From the NCBI GenBank assembly GCA_945952315.1, contig CAMFIE010000025.1, positions 1 through 60,287 of the forward strand: 60,287 nucleotides of DNA, written 5' to 3'. This document shows, one piece after another, positions 7,723-16,115 of this stretch. The DNA is from an uncultured Rhizobium sp. (GTDB lineage Bacteria > Pseudomonadota > Alphaproteobacteria > Rhizobiales > Rhizobiaceae). How positions within the stretch are numbered: position 1 is the first letter of the stretch; each line of letters starts with the position of its first letter. The translations under genes and the position numbers were made by a program. The notes under the pieces were generated by a model. It worked only from the letters and a program-made list of their open reading frames with translations. It had not been told where the DNA came from and searched no databases.

Positions 7723-9270
7723 TCAGCAGTAGATCTGGTAGGCCTTGCGGATCGCGGCATCCACGTCCGGGTCGATCATGGTCTTGGCCGCTTCCGACAG
7801 GATCTTGTTCTTGCGCTCGATCGCCTTTTCGATCAGGTCCGGACGGCCAAGCTCCACCCATTCCTTCGGGCTCGAACGGTCGGCCACGGCGGGATAGATA
7901 TATTCCGTCTGCATCAGGCTCAGCGTCTGGGAATGGCCGAGATAATGGCCGGGGCCATCCAGGCAGACAGAGCGCATGGTTTCGAGCGAAATGCTGTCCT
8001 CGGTCACATCGATACCGCGGATGCAGCGCTGCACCTGACCGAGAAGGTCATCGCCGAGCACCAGGCTTTCGAGGCAAAAGCCGAGCAGCGAGGCATGCAT
8101 GCCGACCGCTTCATAGACCATGTTGAGGCCCGAAAGCCCGGCCATCACGTTGGAAATCGCCTGTTCCCAGCCTGCCTGCATGTCCGGCAGCTTGCTGTCG
8201 GCGATACCGGCGGCAGCCCCGCCCGGCAGATTGTAGAAGCGATGCATCTGCGCGCAGCCTGCGGTGAGCAGCGCCTGCTCGCCCGAGCCGCCGGACATGG
8301 CGCCCGTGCGAAGGTCGGAGACGAAGGGCCAGGTGCCGAAGATCGCCGGTGCGCCCGGCTTCATCGCATTGACATAGACGACGCCCGCAAGGCACTCCGC
8401 CACCGCCTGCACGATGGCCGTTGCGAGCGGGGCAGGCGCGGTTGCGCCCGCCTGTCCTGCCGAAAGCAGCAGAACCGGCATGCCGCCGCGCACGCAATGT
8501 TCCATCGCGATGCAGCTTTCCTCCGCAAATTTCATCGGCGGCACGACGAAACAGTTGGAGTTGGAGACGAAGGGGCGCTCGCGCCACTTGTCCTCGCCAC
8601 CGGCAATCATGTGCAGGATGTCGAAGCAGCCCTTCACATGCGAGGGATCGGAAAAGCTGGTGCCGACATGCTTGGTCGTGCCCGCGCAGCAGGCATAGAG
8701 CGTGTTGACATCCATCATGAAATTGTCCGGCACGTCACGGCAGACCATGGCGCGCTGGAAGAAATGCACATTGTCGAGGTGATGCACGAGGCGGGCGGCA
8801 TCAAGCAGGTCCTTGGAGGTGGATTCGCGATATTCGCGCTTTTCCACGTCGACCACATGCACCGCCGCACCCGCCGTGCCGAAATGCACCTTGGAGCCGG
8901 AGAGATGCAGATCGTATTTTTCCTCGCGGCCAAACAGCGTGATATCGCGGGCGGCCTTTGTCAGCATGTCCTCGACAAGCGCCCGGGGAAAACGGATACG
9001 GCCGTCATCGCCGAGGATCGCACCCGCACCGGTGAGAATTTCCACGCCGGATTTCGGCGCATTCGACAGGCCGATCTTTTCCAGCGCATCCAGCGCGGCA
9101 TTGTGGATCTTTGCCACCTGCTCATCGGTGAGCGGTCGATACTGGCCGCCGGGCAGGCCCGGGCGGACAGGGCGGACATTATCGGCAAGCGGTGCCGAGC
9201 GCACTGCAATGCGGCCAGCGCGGCCACCGGATCTGCGCTTCGGGGCGGCGTCGGTATCATCCATGGACAT
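7723..9270 (-). CDS. MttB-superfamily (trimethylamine/betaine-type) methyltransferase, non-pyrrolysine
   Basis: 515 residues, the usual MttB-superfamily length, reading through without an in-frame amber codon, so it is a non-pyrrolysine member. Family features include the N-terminal LTDEQVAKIHNAALDALEKIG helix region and the central GTSFSDP, GMPVLLLSAGQAGATAP and GSGEQALLTAG glycine-rich segments. Characterised non-pyrrolysine relatives demethylate quaternary amines such as glycine betaine or proline betaine onto a corrinoid protein. No corrinoid protein is encoded nearby; the partner is instead the flavoprotein upstream (50-base gap, same strand). A good AAGGAG site supports the start. Substrate inferred as a methylated amine, not shown. 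Confidence 0.85.
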   Translation of the reverse strand: MSMDDTDAAPKRRSGGRAGRIAVRSAPLADNVRPVRPGLPGGQYRPLTDEQVAKIHNAALDALEKIGLSNAPKSGVEILTGAGAILGDDGRIRFPRALVEDMLTKAARDITLFGREEKYDLHLSGSKVHFGTAGAAVHVVDVEKREYRESTSKDLLDAARLVHHLDNVHFFQRAMVCRDVPDNFMMDVNTLYACCAGTTKHVGTSFSDPSHVKGCFDILHMIAGGEDKWRERPFVSNSNCFVVPPMKFAEESCIAMEHCVRGGMPVLLLSAGQAGATAPAPLATAIVQAVAECLAGVVYVNAMKPGAPAIFGTWPFVSDLRTGAMSGGSGEQALLTAGCAQMHRFYNLPGGAAAGIADSKLPDMQAGWEQAISNVMAGLSGLNMVYEAVGMHASLLGFCLESLVLGDDLLGQVQRCIRGIDVTEDSISLETMRSVCLDGPGHYLGHSQTLSLMQTEYIYPAVADRSSPKEWVELGRPDLIEKAIERKNKILSEAAKTMIDPDVDAAIRKAYQIYC

Positions 9271-9320
9271 GCACGTCTTCTCCTTGAAAGCCGGGCCAAC
9301 CGGCAGGAATTACAGTGAAA

Positions 9321-11768
9321 TCAGGCGCGCACGCGCTCTGCCTTCGGGTCATACATGGGCTTCAGCGAGGCCTCCGCCTTCACGCGGCGACCTGCGATTT
9401 CGATCTCGTAGCTGGAGGCAAGCACATCCGCCTCGCTTTCGCCCTTGCAGGGCACGTAGCCAAGCCCGATCGCACCGCCGAGATGGTGGCCGTAATTGCC
9501 GGACGTGATGATCGAGACGATCTTGCCATCGCGCACCACGGCCTCGTTGTGGAACATCAGCGGCTCGGGATCGGTGAGACGGAACTGCACCAGACGGCGG
9601 GCAAGCCCCTCCTCCTGCTTGCGCAGCACCGCATCGCGGCCGATGAAATCGCCCTTCGCCGTTTTCACCGCAAAGCCGAGGCCCGCTTCCAGCACGTGAT
9701 CCTCGTCGGTGATGTCATGGCCGAAATGGCGGAAGGCCTTTTCGATGCGGCAGCTGTCGAGCGTGTGAATGCCACAGAGCTTCAGCCCGAGATCGGCACC
9801 GGCAGCCTCCAGCGTCTCGAACACATGCGCCGTCTGGTCGGAGGAGACGTAAAGCTCCCAGCCGAGCTCGCCGACATAGGTGACGCGATGGGCGCGGGCA
9901 AGGCCCATGCCGACTTCGATCTCCCGCGCGGTGCCAAAGGGATGCGCGGCATTAGAAAAGTCGTTCGGGCTGACCTTCTGCATCAGTTCGCGCGCCTTCG
10001 GCCCCATGATGCAGAGCACGGATTCGGCAGCCGTCACATCCGTGACCACCACGAACTGATCACCGATATGACGGCGGAACCAGGCAAGGTCCCGCTGCAG
10101 CGTCGCGCCCGGAACGACCGCGAGGAAAGCGGTTTCCGAAAGGCGGGTGACGGTGAGATCGCATTCGATCCCGCCGCGCTGGTTCAGCATCTGGGTATAG
10201 ACGATGCGACCGACCGGCACGTTCATTTCGGCGGCGCAGAGGCGCTGCAGATAGGCCATCGCATCGCGGCCCTCGATGCGGATCTTGCCGAAGGAAGTCA
10301 TGTCGAAGAAGCCGACGCCATTGCGCACCGCGAGATGTTCCTCGCGCTGGTTTTCGAACCAGTTCTGGCGCTTCCAGCTGTAGCGATATTCGCGCTCCTG
10401 TCCGGGACGGGCAAACCAGTTGGCCCGCTCCCAGCCCGCCACTTCGCCGAAGACGGCACCGCGCGCCTTCAGATGCTCGTGCAGCGGCGTGCGGCGCACC
10501 CCGCGCGAGGTTGCCATCTGGCGAAAGGGGAAGTGATCGGCATAGAGAAGGCCGAGCGTTTCGGATACGCGCTCCTTCAGATAGGTCCGGTTCTTCTGGA
10601 ACGGCTGGGCACGGCGGATATCCACTTCCCAGAGATCGAACGGCGGCTCGCCATCGTTCATCCACTGCGCAAGCGCCATGCCCGCACCGCCGGAGGAGAC
10701 GATGCCGATGGAATTGTAGCCGGTCGCGACCCAGTAATTCTTCAGCTCCGGCACTTCGCCGAGATAGTAGCGGTCGTCCGGAGTGAAGCTTTCCGGGCCG
10801 TTGAAGAAGGTGTGGATGCCCGCCGTTTCCAGCATCGGCATGCGGTTGATCGCATCTTCGAGGATCGGCTGGAAATGGTCGAAGTCATCCGGCAGCTGGT
10901 CGAAGCAGAAATCCTCGCGGATACCCTCCATGCCCCAGGGCTTGGCCTTCAGCTCGAAGGCGCCGACCAGCATCTTGCCCGCATCTTCCTTGTAATAGGT
11001 CGCCTCGTCCGGCACGCGCAGCACCGGCAGGCGGGTGAGGCCGGCAATCGGTTCCGTCACGATATAGAAATGCTCGCAGGCATGCAGCGGCACGGTCACA
11101 CCCGTCGATCCGGCAAGATCACGCGCCCACATGCCGGCACAGTTCACCACATGATCGGCCTGGATCGTATAGGTCTCGCCTTCCTGAACGCAGGTGACAC
11201 CGGTAACGCGGCCATCCTTGTGGTTGACGGCGGTGACCTTCACGCCCTCGATCACCTGCGCGCCGTTCTGCCGCGCGCCCTTGGCGAGCGCCATGGCGAT
11301 ATTGGCCGGATCACACTGGCCGTCGAGCGGCAGATGCACGCCCGCGACCACATCCGATGTGTTGAGATGCGGATAGAGCGCCTTCACCTCGGCAGGCGAG
11401 ATTTCGCGCACATCCACATTGAAGGCGCGGGCAAGCGAGGCCTGGCGGAAGATTTCCTCCTTGCGCTCCTCGGTCAGCGCCACCGTGATCGAGCCGCACT
11501 GGCGCATGCCGGTGCCGATCCCGGTTTCGGCCTCGAGCTTGACATAGAGATCGGCGGAATATTTGGCGAGACGGGTCATGTTCTGCGAGGCGCGCAGCTG
11601 GCCGATCAGGCCCGCCGCATGCCAGGTGGTTCCGCAGGTCAGCTGCTTGCGCTCCAGAAGAACCACATCCGTCCAGCCAAGCTTTGCCAGATGATAGGCG
11701 ACCGAACAGCCGGACAAGCCGCCGCCGATGATGACCACCCTTGCCTTTTCCGGAACCGCCTTTGCCAT
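9321..11768 (-). CDS. FAD-dependent dimethylglycine/sarcosine dehydrogenase-like protein with GcvT domain
   Basis: 815 residues in two parts. Residues 1-400 form a DAO-type FAD fold: dinucleotide-binding GGGLSGCSVAYHLAKLG, and GTTWHAAG, where the histidine corresponds to the covalent flavin attachment residue of dimethylglycine and sarcosine dehydrogenases. The C-terminal half is a GcvT-like aminomethyltransferase domain that in the family binds tetrahydrofolate and captures formaldehyde as methylene-THF. First gene of a two-gene operon with the MttB-like methyltransferase, which suggests successive demethylation of a betaine-type compound. The exact substrate cannot be read from sequence. 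Divergent from the dehydratase at 12029 across a 260-base control region. Confidence 0.88.
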   Translation of the reverse strand: MAKAVPEKARVVIIGGGLSGCSVAYHLAKLGWTDVVLLERKQLTCGTTWHAAGLIGQLRASQNMTRLAKYSADLYVKLEAETGIGTGMRQCGSITVALTEERKEEIFRQASLARAFNVDVREISPAEVKALYPHLNTSDVVAGVHLPLDGQCDPANIAMALAKGARQNGAQVIEGVKVTAVNHKDGRVTGVTCVQEGETYTIQADHVVNCAGMWARDLAGSTGVTVPLHACEHFYIVTEPIAGLTRLPVLRVPDEATYYKEDAGKMLVGAFELKAKPWGMEGIREDFCFDQLPDDFDHFQPILEDAINRMPMLETAGIHTFFNGPESFTPDDRYYLGEVPELKNYWVATGYNSIGIVSSGGAGMALAQWMNDGEPPFDLWEVDIRRAQPFQKNRTYLKERVSETLGLLYADHFPFRQMATSRGVRRTPLHEHLKARGAVFGEVAGWERANWFARPGQEREYRYSWKRQNWFENQREEHLAVRNGVGFFDMTSFGKIRIEGRDAMAYLQRLCAAEMNVPVGRIVYTQMLNQRGGIECDLTVTRLSETAFLAVVPGATLQRDLAWFRRHIGDQFVVVTDVTAAESVLCIMGPKARELMQKVSPNDFSNAAHPFGTAREIEVGMGLARAHRVTYVGELGWELYVSSDQTAHVFETLEAAGADLGLKLCGIHTLDSCRIEKAFRHFGHDITDEDHVLEAGLGFAVKTAKGDFIGRDAVLRKQEEGLARRLVQFRLTDPEPLMFHNEAVVRDGKIVSIITSGNYGHHLGGAIGLGYVPCKGESEADVLASSYEIEIAGRRVKAEASLKPMYDPKAERVRA

Positions 11769-11838
11769 GCCTTGAATACCCCCCTCGCACCCTTGAAAAG
11801 GGCTGCTTCATATGCGCCGCAATTTGGCCCGCAGGCGG

Positions 11839-11957
11839 CTATGGCTGCAAACAAAGGAAACGGAGCCATAGGCCTTGTTTGTTTTGTGGAGCGAGCCGAA
11901 GCGGAAAGAATGATTTGAAAGAAAGTCGTTTCGCACAAACAAAACCGCCCCATAGGT
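11839..11957. promoter_or_regulatory. Divergent control region with nested inverted repeats
   Basis: The 260 bases between the two divergent catabolic operons hold CTATGGCT (11839-11846) paired with AGCCATAG (11864-11871), and CAAACAA (11848-11854) paired with TTGTTTG (11875-11881), with a third CAAACAA at 11936-11942 followed by CCATAGG. The two symmetric pairs interlock. This is what a binding region for a LysR-type or dimeric regulator looks like; the GcvA-like LysR at 16116 is the obvious candidate. Binding is inference. Confidence 0.5.
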
Positions 11958-12028
11958 TAAAAATGCAGGCCTTGTCAGCGCGCCCTGAACCGGCCACGTT
12001 TCGCTTCGCAAATCAGGAGGGGATGCGC

Positions 12029-13243
12029 ATGAAAATCACCGGTCTCAAGACCTTCATCGTCGGCAATCCGTCGCCTTTCGCGGGCGGGCGCTATTTCATC
12101 TTCCTGAAGCTCGTCACCGACAATGGCATCGAGGGCGTGGGCGAGGTCTATTCGGCCAGCTTCGCGCCGAAGGTGGTCGAGGCGATGATCCGCGACATTT
12201 TCGAATATCACCTGCTCGACAGCGATCCCTTCCGCATCGAGACCTTCTGGCGCAATGCCTATGGTCGCGGCTATTCGCAGCGCCCGGATATCTCGCTGAT
12301 GGGCGTGATTTCCGGTCTCGAAATGGCGATGTGGGACATTATCGGCAAGGCCACCGGCAAGCCGGTCTACGAGCTTCTCGGCGGCAAGGTGCACGAGAAG
12401 CTCAGAAGCTACACCTATATCTATCCGGATTTTGCTGCGGGCGAACACGCCTATTCGAACAGCAAGGCCTATTCGGACCCCGACACCGCGGCAGAGCGCG
12501 CGCTGCATTACGTGCGTCAGGGTTTTACCGCCGTGAAGTTCGATCCGGCCGGCGCCTATTCCACCTTCGATCCGCGCCAGCCGAGCCTCGAGCGCATCGA
12601 GATTTCCCGCAATTTCTGCAAGCGCATCCGTGAAGCGGTCGGCACGTCCTGCGATCTGCTGTTCGGCACGCATGGCCAGTTCACCACCTCGGGTGCAATC
12701 CGGCTCGGCAAGGCGCTCGAACCCTACCAGCCGCTGTGGTTCGAGGAGCCGACCCCGCCGGAAATGCCGGAACAGATGGCCGAGGTTGCCCGTGCCGTCG
12801 CGATCCCGATTTCGGCAGGCGAGCGGCTCACCACCAAATACGAGTTCCAGCGCGTGCTGCAGACGGGCGCCGCCTCGATCATCCAGATGAATCTCGGCCG
12901 CGTCGGCGGCATTCTGGAAGCGAAGAAAATCGCGGGCATGGCCGAAACCCATTATGCCCAGATCGCACCGCATCTCTATTGCGGGCCGATTGTCGGCGCC
13001 GCCAATATCCAGGTCTCCGCCTGCAGCCCCAACTTCCTGATCCTCGAAAGCATCGAGCGCTGGGACGGCTTCCAGGCAAAGCTGCTGAAAAAGCCGATCC
13101 AGTGGGAAGACGGCTATGTCATTCCGCCGAGCGAGCCGGGTCTGGGCGTGGAGCTCAACGAGGACGTGGCGCTTGCCCATCCCTATGAAGGCAAGGCGCT
13201 GCATCTGGTGCCCACCTTCGGGCCGGTGGGCCGGGGAGAATAA
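12029..13243 (+). CDS. Enolase-superfamily (mandelate racemase subgroup) acid-sugar dehydratase-like protein
   Basis: 404 residues, with the N-terminal capping domain (residues 1-125) and the (beta/alpha)7-beta barrel. Visible active-site landmarks: VKFDPAG strand with the lysine, LLFGTHGQF, the metal-ligand WFEEP, the ISAGER loop with the third acidic ligand, and APHLYCGP with the histidine of the catalytic dyad. The strand that normally gives the dyad aspartate reads QMNLGRVGG, with Asn where galactonate dehydratases have PDLSHAGG. Product best called galactonate/RspA-like dehydratase of unknown substrate. Start at 12029 is 8 bases after AGGAGG; an ATG six bases earlier is possible. Confidence 0.8.
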   Translation: MKITGLKTFIVGNPSPFAGGRYFIFLKLVTDNGIEGVGEVYSASFAPKVVEAMIRDIFEYHLLDSDPFRIETFWRNAYGRGYSQRPDISLMGVISGLEMAMWDIIGKATGKPVYELLGGKVHEKLRSYTYIYPDFAAGEHAYSNSKAYSDPDTAAERALHYVRQGFTAVKFDPAGAYSTFDPRQPSLERIEISRNFCKRIREAVGTSCDLLFGTHGQFTTSGAIRLGKALEPYQPLWFEEPTPPEMPEQMAEVARAVAIPISAGERLTTKYEFQRVLQTGAASIIQMNLGRVGGILEAKKIAGMAETHYAQIAPHLYCGPIVGAANIQVSACSPNFLILESIERWDGFQAKLLKKPIQWEDGYVIPPSEPGLGVELNEDVALAHPYEGKALHLVPTFGPVGRGE

Positions 13244-13249
13244 CACTTG

Positions 13250-13396
13250 GTCCCCCTCCCCCTTGTGGGGACCTTTCGGACCTTCTTCTCCCCGGCGGGG
13301 AGAAGTGCCGAGCAAAGCGAGGCGATGAGGGGGCGTGCGAGCAGGCGGCCCCCTCACCTGCCCTCCGGGCATCCTCTCCCCGCCGGGGAGAGGAGG
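13250..13396. repeat. Rhizobial intergenic mosaic element
   Basis: Contains two perfect hairpins of the CTCCCC/GGGGAG class: CTTCTCCCCGG-type at 13285-13305 and CCTCTCCCCG-type at 13373-13393, joined by GC-rich mosaic sequence and preceded by a CCCCTCCCCCTTGTGGGG block. The same building blocks recur at 19340, 23723 and 24540. It lies between two co-directional genes and would be transcribed with them. Confidence 0.8.
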
Positions 13397-13445
13397 AGCC
13401 GCCAACCTTTCAGCATTCAAACAACAACAGATCGGGAAAATCACC

Positions 13446-14357
13446 ATGCATTACGGTTTTATCGGCCTCGGCAATCTCGGGCGCAATCTGGCGGGCAGCC
13501 TGCTGCGGGAAGGTTTCAAGGTCACGGTTACGGATATCGACAGGAAGCAGGCGGAGAAGCTGATCGCCAAGGGCGCGGGCTTTGCCGAAAGCGCAAAGGC
13601 GGTGGCCGAGCAGGTGGATGCGGTGATCACCTGCCTGCCCTCGCCCAAGGTTTCCGAAATGGTGCTGACCGCGCCGAACGGCATTCTCGCGGGCCTGAAG
13701 AAGGGCTCGACCTGGATCGAGATGTCGACGCTTGATACCGATGCCGTCACGCGGCTCGCCAAGATCGCGGCAGACAACGGCATCCGCATGATGGAAGCGC
13801 CGGTCACCGGCGGCGTGCATCTGGCAGCCTCCGGCGAAATCACCGTGATTGCCGGTGGCGATGCCGATCTCTTCGAAAAGCACAAGCCTGCCTTCCAGGC
13901 GATGGGCAAGCAGATCTTCCATGCGGGCGATCTCGGCAAGGCGGCGGTGATCAAGGTCATCACCAACATGCTCGCCTTCATCCATCTCTGCGCCACCGGC
14001 GAAGCGCTGATGCTGGCGAAGAAGGGCGGCATCGATCTCACCCAGGCTTTCCACATCATCAAGGCCTCCTCCGGCAACAGCTTCGTGCACGAGACCGAAG
14101 GTCAGGTGATCCTGAACGGCTCCTACAACATCAACTTCACCATGGATCTGGCGCTCAAGGATCTGGGCTTCGCGCTCGGCTTCGGCCGCGAATTCGGCGT
14201 GCCGCTGGAACTGGCCGGGCTGGTCGAGCAGACCTTCGTGCGCGCCAAGGCGATCTATGGCGGCGATGCCTGGTCGAGCCAGGTGGTGAAGCTTCTGGAA
14301 GACGCCACCGGCACGGACCTTCGCGCCCCCGGCTTCCCCGCCGAACTGGAAGCGTGA
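13446..14357 (+). CDS. Beta-hydroxyacid dehydrogenase (3-hydroxyisobutyrate/tartronate-semialdehyde reductase family)
   Basis: 303 residues. N-terminal Rossmann fold with GFIGLGNLGRNLA, substrate-binding segment (APVTGGVHLAASGEITVIAGG) and the catalytic lysine in the second domain (GKAAVIKVITNML). This NAD(P)-dependent family reduces or oxidises short beta-hydroxyacids such as 3-hydroxyisobutyrate, tartronate semialdehyde or 4-hydroxybutyrate; the substrate here is not decided. Between the dehydratase and the GMC oxidoreductase, with 7 bases to the latter, so likely one catabolic operon despite the mosaic repeat upstream. Confidence 0.88.
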   Translation: MHYGFIGLGNLGRNLAGSLLREGFKVTVTDIDRKQAEKLIAKGAGFAESAKAVAEQVDAVITCLPSPKVSEMVLTAPNGILAGLKKGSTWIEMSTLDTDAVTRLAKIAADNGIRMMEAPVTGGVHLAASGEITVIAGGDADLFEKHKPAFQAMGKQIFHAGDLGKAAVIKVITNMLAFIHLCATGEALMLAKKGGIDLTQAFHIIKASSGNSFVHETEGQVILNGSYNINFTMDLALKDLGFALGFGREFGVPLELAGLVEQTFVRAKAIYGGDAWSSQVVKLLEDATGTDLRAPGFPAELEA

Positions 14358-14364
14358 GACCCTG

Positions 14365-16002
14365 ATGACCGGCGCAGCGCTCCCCGTTCTCGGCACATTC
14401 GATTACGTCATCGTCGGCGCAGGCTCGGCGGGCTCGGCGCTTGCCGAAGTGCTTGGCCGCAACCCGAAGGCGCGGATCGCCATTGTCGAGGCGGGCGGCA
14501 CCGACCGCCGCTTCTTCATCCAGATGCCGCTCGGTTATGGAAAGACCTTCTATGACATGCGGCTGAACTGGGGATACCGGGCCGAGCCCGATCCCGGCCT
14601 CGACGGCCAGAGCGATTACTGGCCGCGCGGCAAGGTGATCGGCGGCTCGGGCTCGCTCAACGCGATGGTCTGGATCCGCGGCGCCCGCGAGGACTATGAC
14701 GAATGGGCAGCGGAGGGAAATGCCGGCTGGAGCTATGCCGATGTTCTGCCGGTCTTCAAGGCAATCGAGGATGCCGAAAGCGGCGATGACCGCTATCGCG
14801 GTCGCGGCGGGCCGGTGCACATCACCAACCCCGCCCGGATGCTGCATCCGCTTGCCAAACGCTTCATCGAGGCGGGCCGGCAGGCGGGCTTTGCCTATAA
14901 CCCGGACTTCAATGGCGAAAGCCAGGAAGGCATGGGCATCTACGAGATCAACACGAAGAACGGCTGGCGCTGTTCTGCGGCCAAGGCCTTTCTCTATCCG
15001 GCCCTGAAGCGCGGCAATCTCACGCTGTTTTCGGAAACATTCGTGCGCCGGGTGATCGTGGAACACGGTCGCGCCACCGGCATTGAGGTGGAACGGGAGG
15101 GCGTGGTGCAGGTGATCCGCGCCATCGGCGAGGTGATCCTGTCCGCCGGTGCGGTCAACACGCCGCATCTCCTGCAACTCTCCGGCATCGGCAGAGGCGA
15201 GGACCAACTGGCGGCAGGCCTTCCCGTCCTGCATGAAAGCCCCGCCGTCGGCCATTACCTGCAGGATCATCTCGGCATCAACTATACCTATCGCGCCAAA
15301 GGCGAGAGCATGAATGCGCAGTTGCGCAGCCCCATCGGCAAGCTGCTCGCGGGCCTGAATTTCCTGCTGCGGGGGCGCGGGCCGCTCTGCCTCAGCCTCA
15401 ACCAGGGTGGCGGTTTCGTGAAATCCCGGCCCGACCTCGACCGGCCGAATATCCAGCTCTATCTGCAGGCAATCAGCACTTTTACCGGCAAGGTGGGCAC
15501 CCGCCCGCTGCTGACGCCCGATCCCTTTCCCGGCTTCAACATCGGCCTTTCCACCTGCCGACCGAAGGCACGCGGAACGATCCTTGCGAAGACCAGTGAT
15601 CCCGCCATCGCGCCAGCGATCCGCGCCAATGTCTATGGCGTTGCGGAAGACCGGCAGGACATGCTGGAGGGCGTGAAACTGCTCCGGCTGCTGGCCAGCC
15701 AGAAAGCGCTTGCCGAAATCATCGAGGAAGAGCTGGCACCGGGCCGCGACGTGGTGACAGACGAGCAGCTGATGCTCGATTATTCCCGCCGGTCCGGCAC
15801 GGTCTATCACCCCTGCGGAACCGCCCGCATGGGGCCGGACCCGAAAACCTCGGTGGTCGATCCCCAGCTCAAGGTGCATGGCGTAAACGGGCTCCGGGTC
15901 GCCGATGCCTCGATCTTCCCGGCGGTGATTTCCGGCAATACCAATGCGGCGGCGATCATGGTGGGCGTCAAGGCCGGCTTGATGATTGGCAAGAACGGTT
16001 GA
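14365..16002 (+). CDS. GMC-family FAD-dependent oxidoreductase (choline/alcohol dehydrogenase-like)
   Basis: 545 residues. N-terminal FAD-binding DYVIVGAGSAGSALAEVL, the GMC signature 1 around GKVIGGSGSLNAMVWIRG, signature 2 near GAVNTPHLLQLSGIG, the catalytic-base histidine in VYHPCGTARMG and the C-terminal GNTNAAAIMVG. Members oxidise primary alcohols, including choline to betaine aldehyde. Close to BetA in architecture, but there is no betB or betI beside it, so I keep the general name. It follows the hydroxyacid dehydrogenase by 7 bases and precedes a LysR gene on the same strand. Confidence 0.9.
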   Translation: MTGAALPVLGTFDYVIVGAGSAGSALAEVLGRNPKARIAIVEAGGTDRRFFIQMPLGYGKTFYDMRLNWGYRAEPDPGLDGQSDYWPRGKVIGGSGSLNAMVWIRGAREDYDEWAAEGNAGWSYADVLPVFKAIEDAESGDDRYRGRGGPVHITNPARMLHPLAKRFIEAGRQAGFAYNPDFNGESQEGMGIYEINTKNGWRCSAAKAFLYPALKRGNLTLFSETFVRRVIVEHGRATGIEVEREGVVQVIRAIGEVILSAGAVNTPHLLQLSGIGRGEDQLAAGLPVLHESPAVGHYLQDHLGINYTYRAKGESMNAQLRSPIGKLLAGLNFLLRGRGPLCLSLNQGGGFVKSRPDLDRPNIQLYLQAISTFTGKVGTRPLLTPDPFPGFNIGLSTCRPKARGTILAKTSDPAIAPAIRANVYGVAEDRQDMLEGVKLLRLLASQKALAEIIEEELAPGRDVVTDEQLMLDYSRRSGTVYHPCGTARMGPDPKTSVVDPQLKVHGVNGLRVADASIFPAVISGNTNAAAIMVGVKAGLMIGKNG

Positions 16003-16115
16003 CCGCGCCCGGTGCGGCGCGGCTGCAATCTCCCCTTGCAGGGTGCGGGCTCCCTTCCCAAGCCCTTGCAAGTGTGATTAGTTTCGCCGTCCCTTGATGC
16101 AGAATATTGCGAAAC

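Noticed and set aside
7723-9270. Pyrrolysine-containing trimethylamine methyltransferase MttB
   Set aside because: No in-frame TAG interrupts the gene, so it cannot be the pyrrolysine type; it is a non-pyrrolysine superfamily member.
9315-11918. 867-codon open frame on the plus strand opposite the demethylating flavoprotein
   Set aside because: High-GC antisense shadow: the minus-strand frame has clear FAD and GcvT motifs, and the plus-strand translation is His/Arg-rich with no recognisable domain.
12029-13243. Hydroxyproline-betaine epimerase (HpbD)
   Set aside because: The betaine context made this tempting, but the protein has mandelate-racemase/galactonate-dehydratase-type landmarks (HGQF, APHLYCGP), not the two-lysine muconate-lactonizing pattern expected for HpbD.
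14365-16002. Choline dehydrogenase BetA
   Set aside because: The GMC fold fits, but no betB, betI or choline transporter lies beside it and the operon context differs, so the specific name is not supported.
14155-16071. 638-codon open frame on the minus strand opposite the GMC oxidoreductase
   Set aside because: Same cause: the plus strand carries all GMC signatures and the antisense product is low-complexity and lacks a ribosome site.
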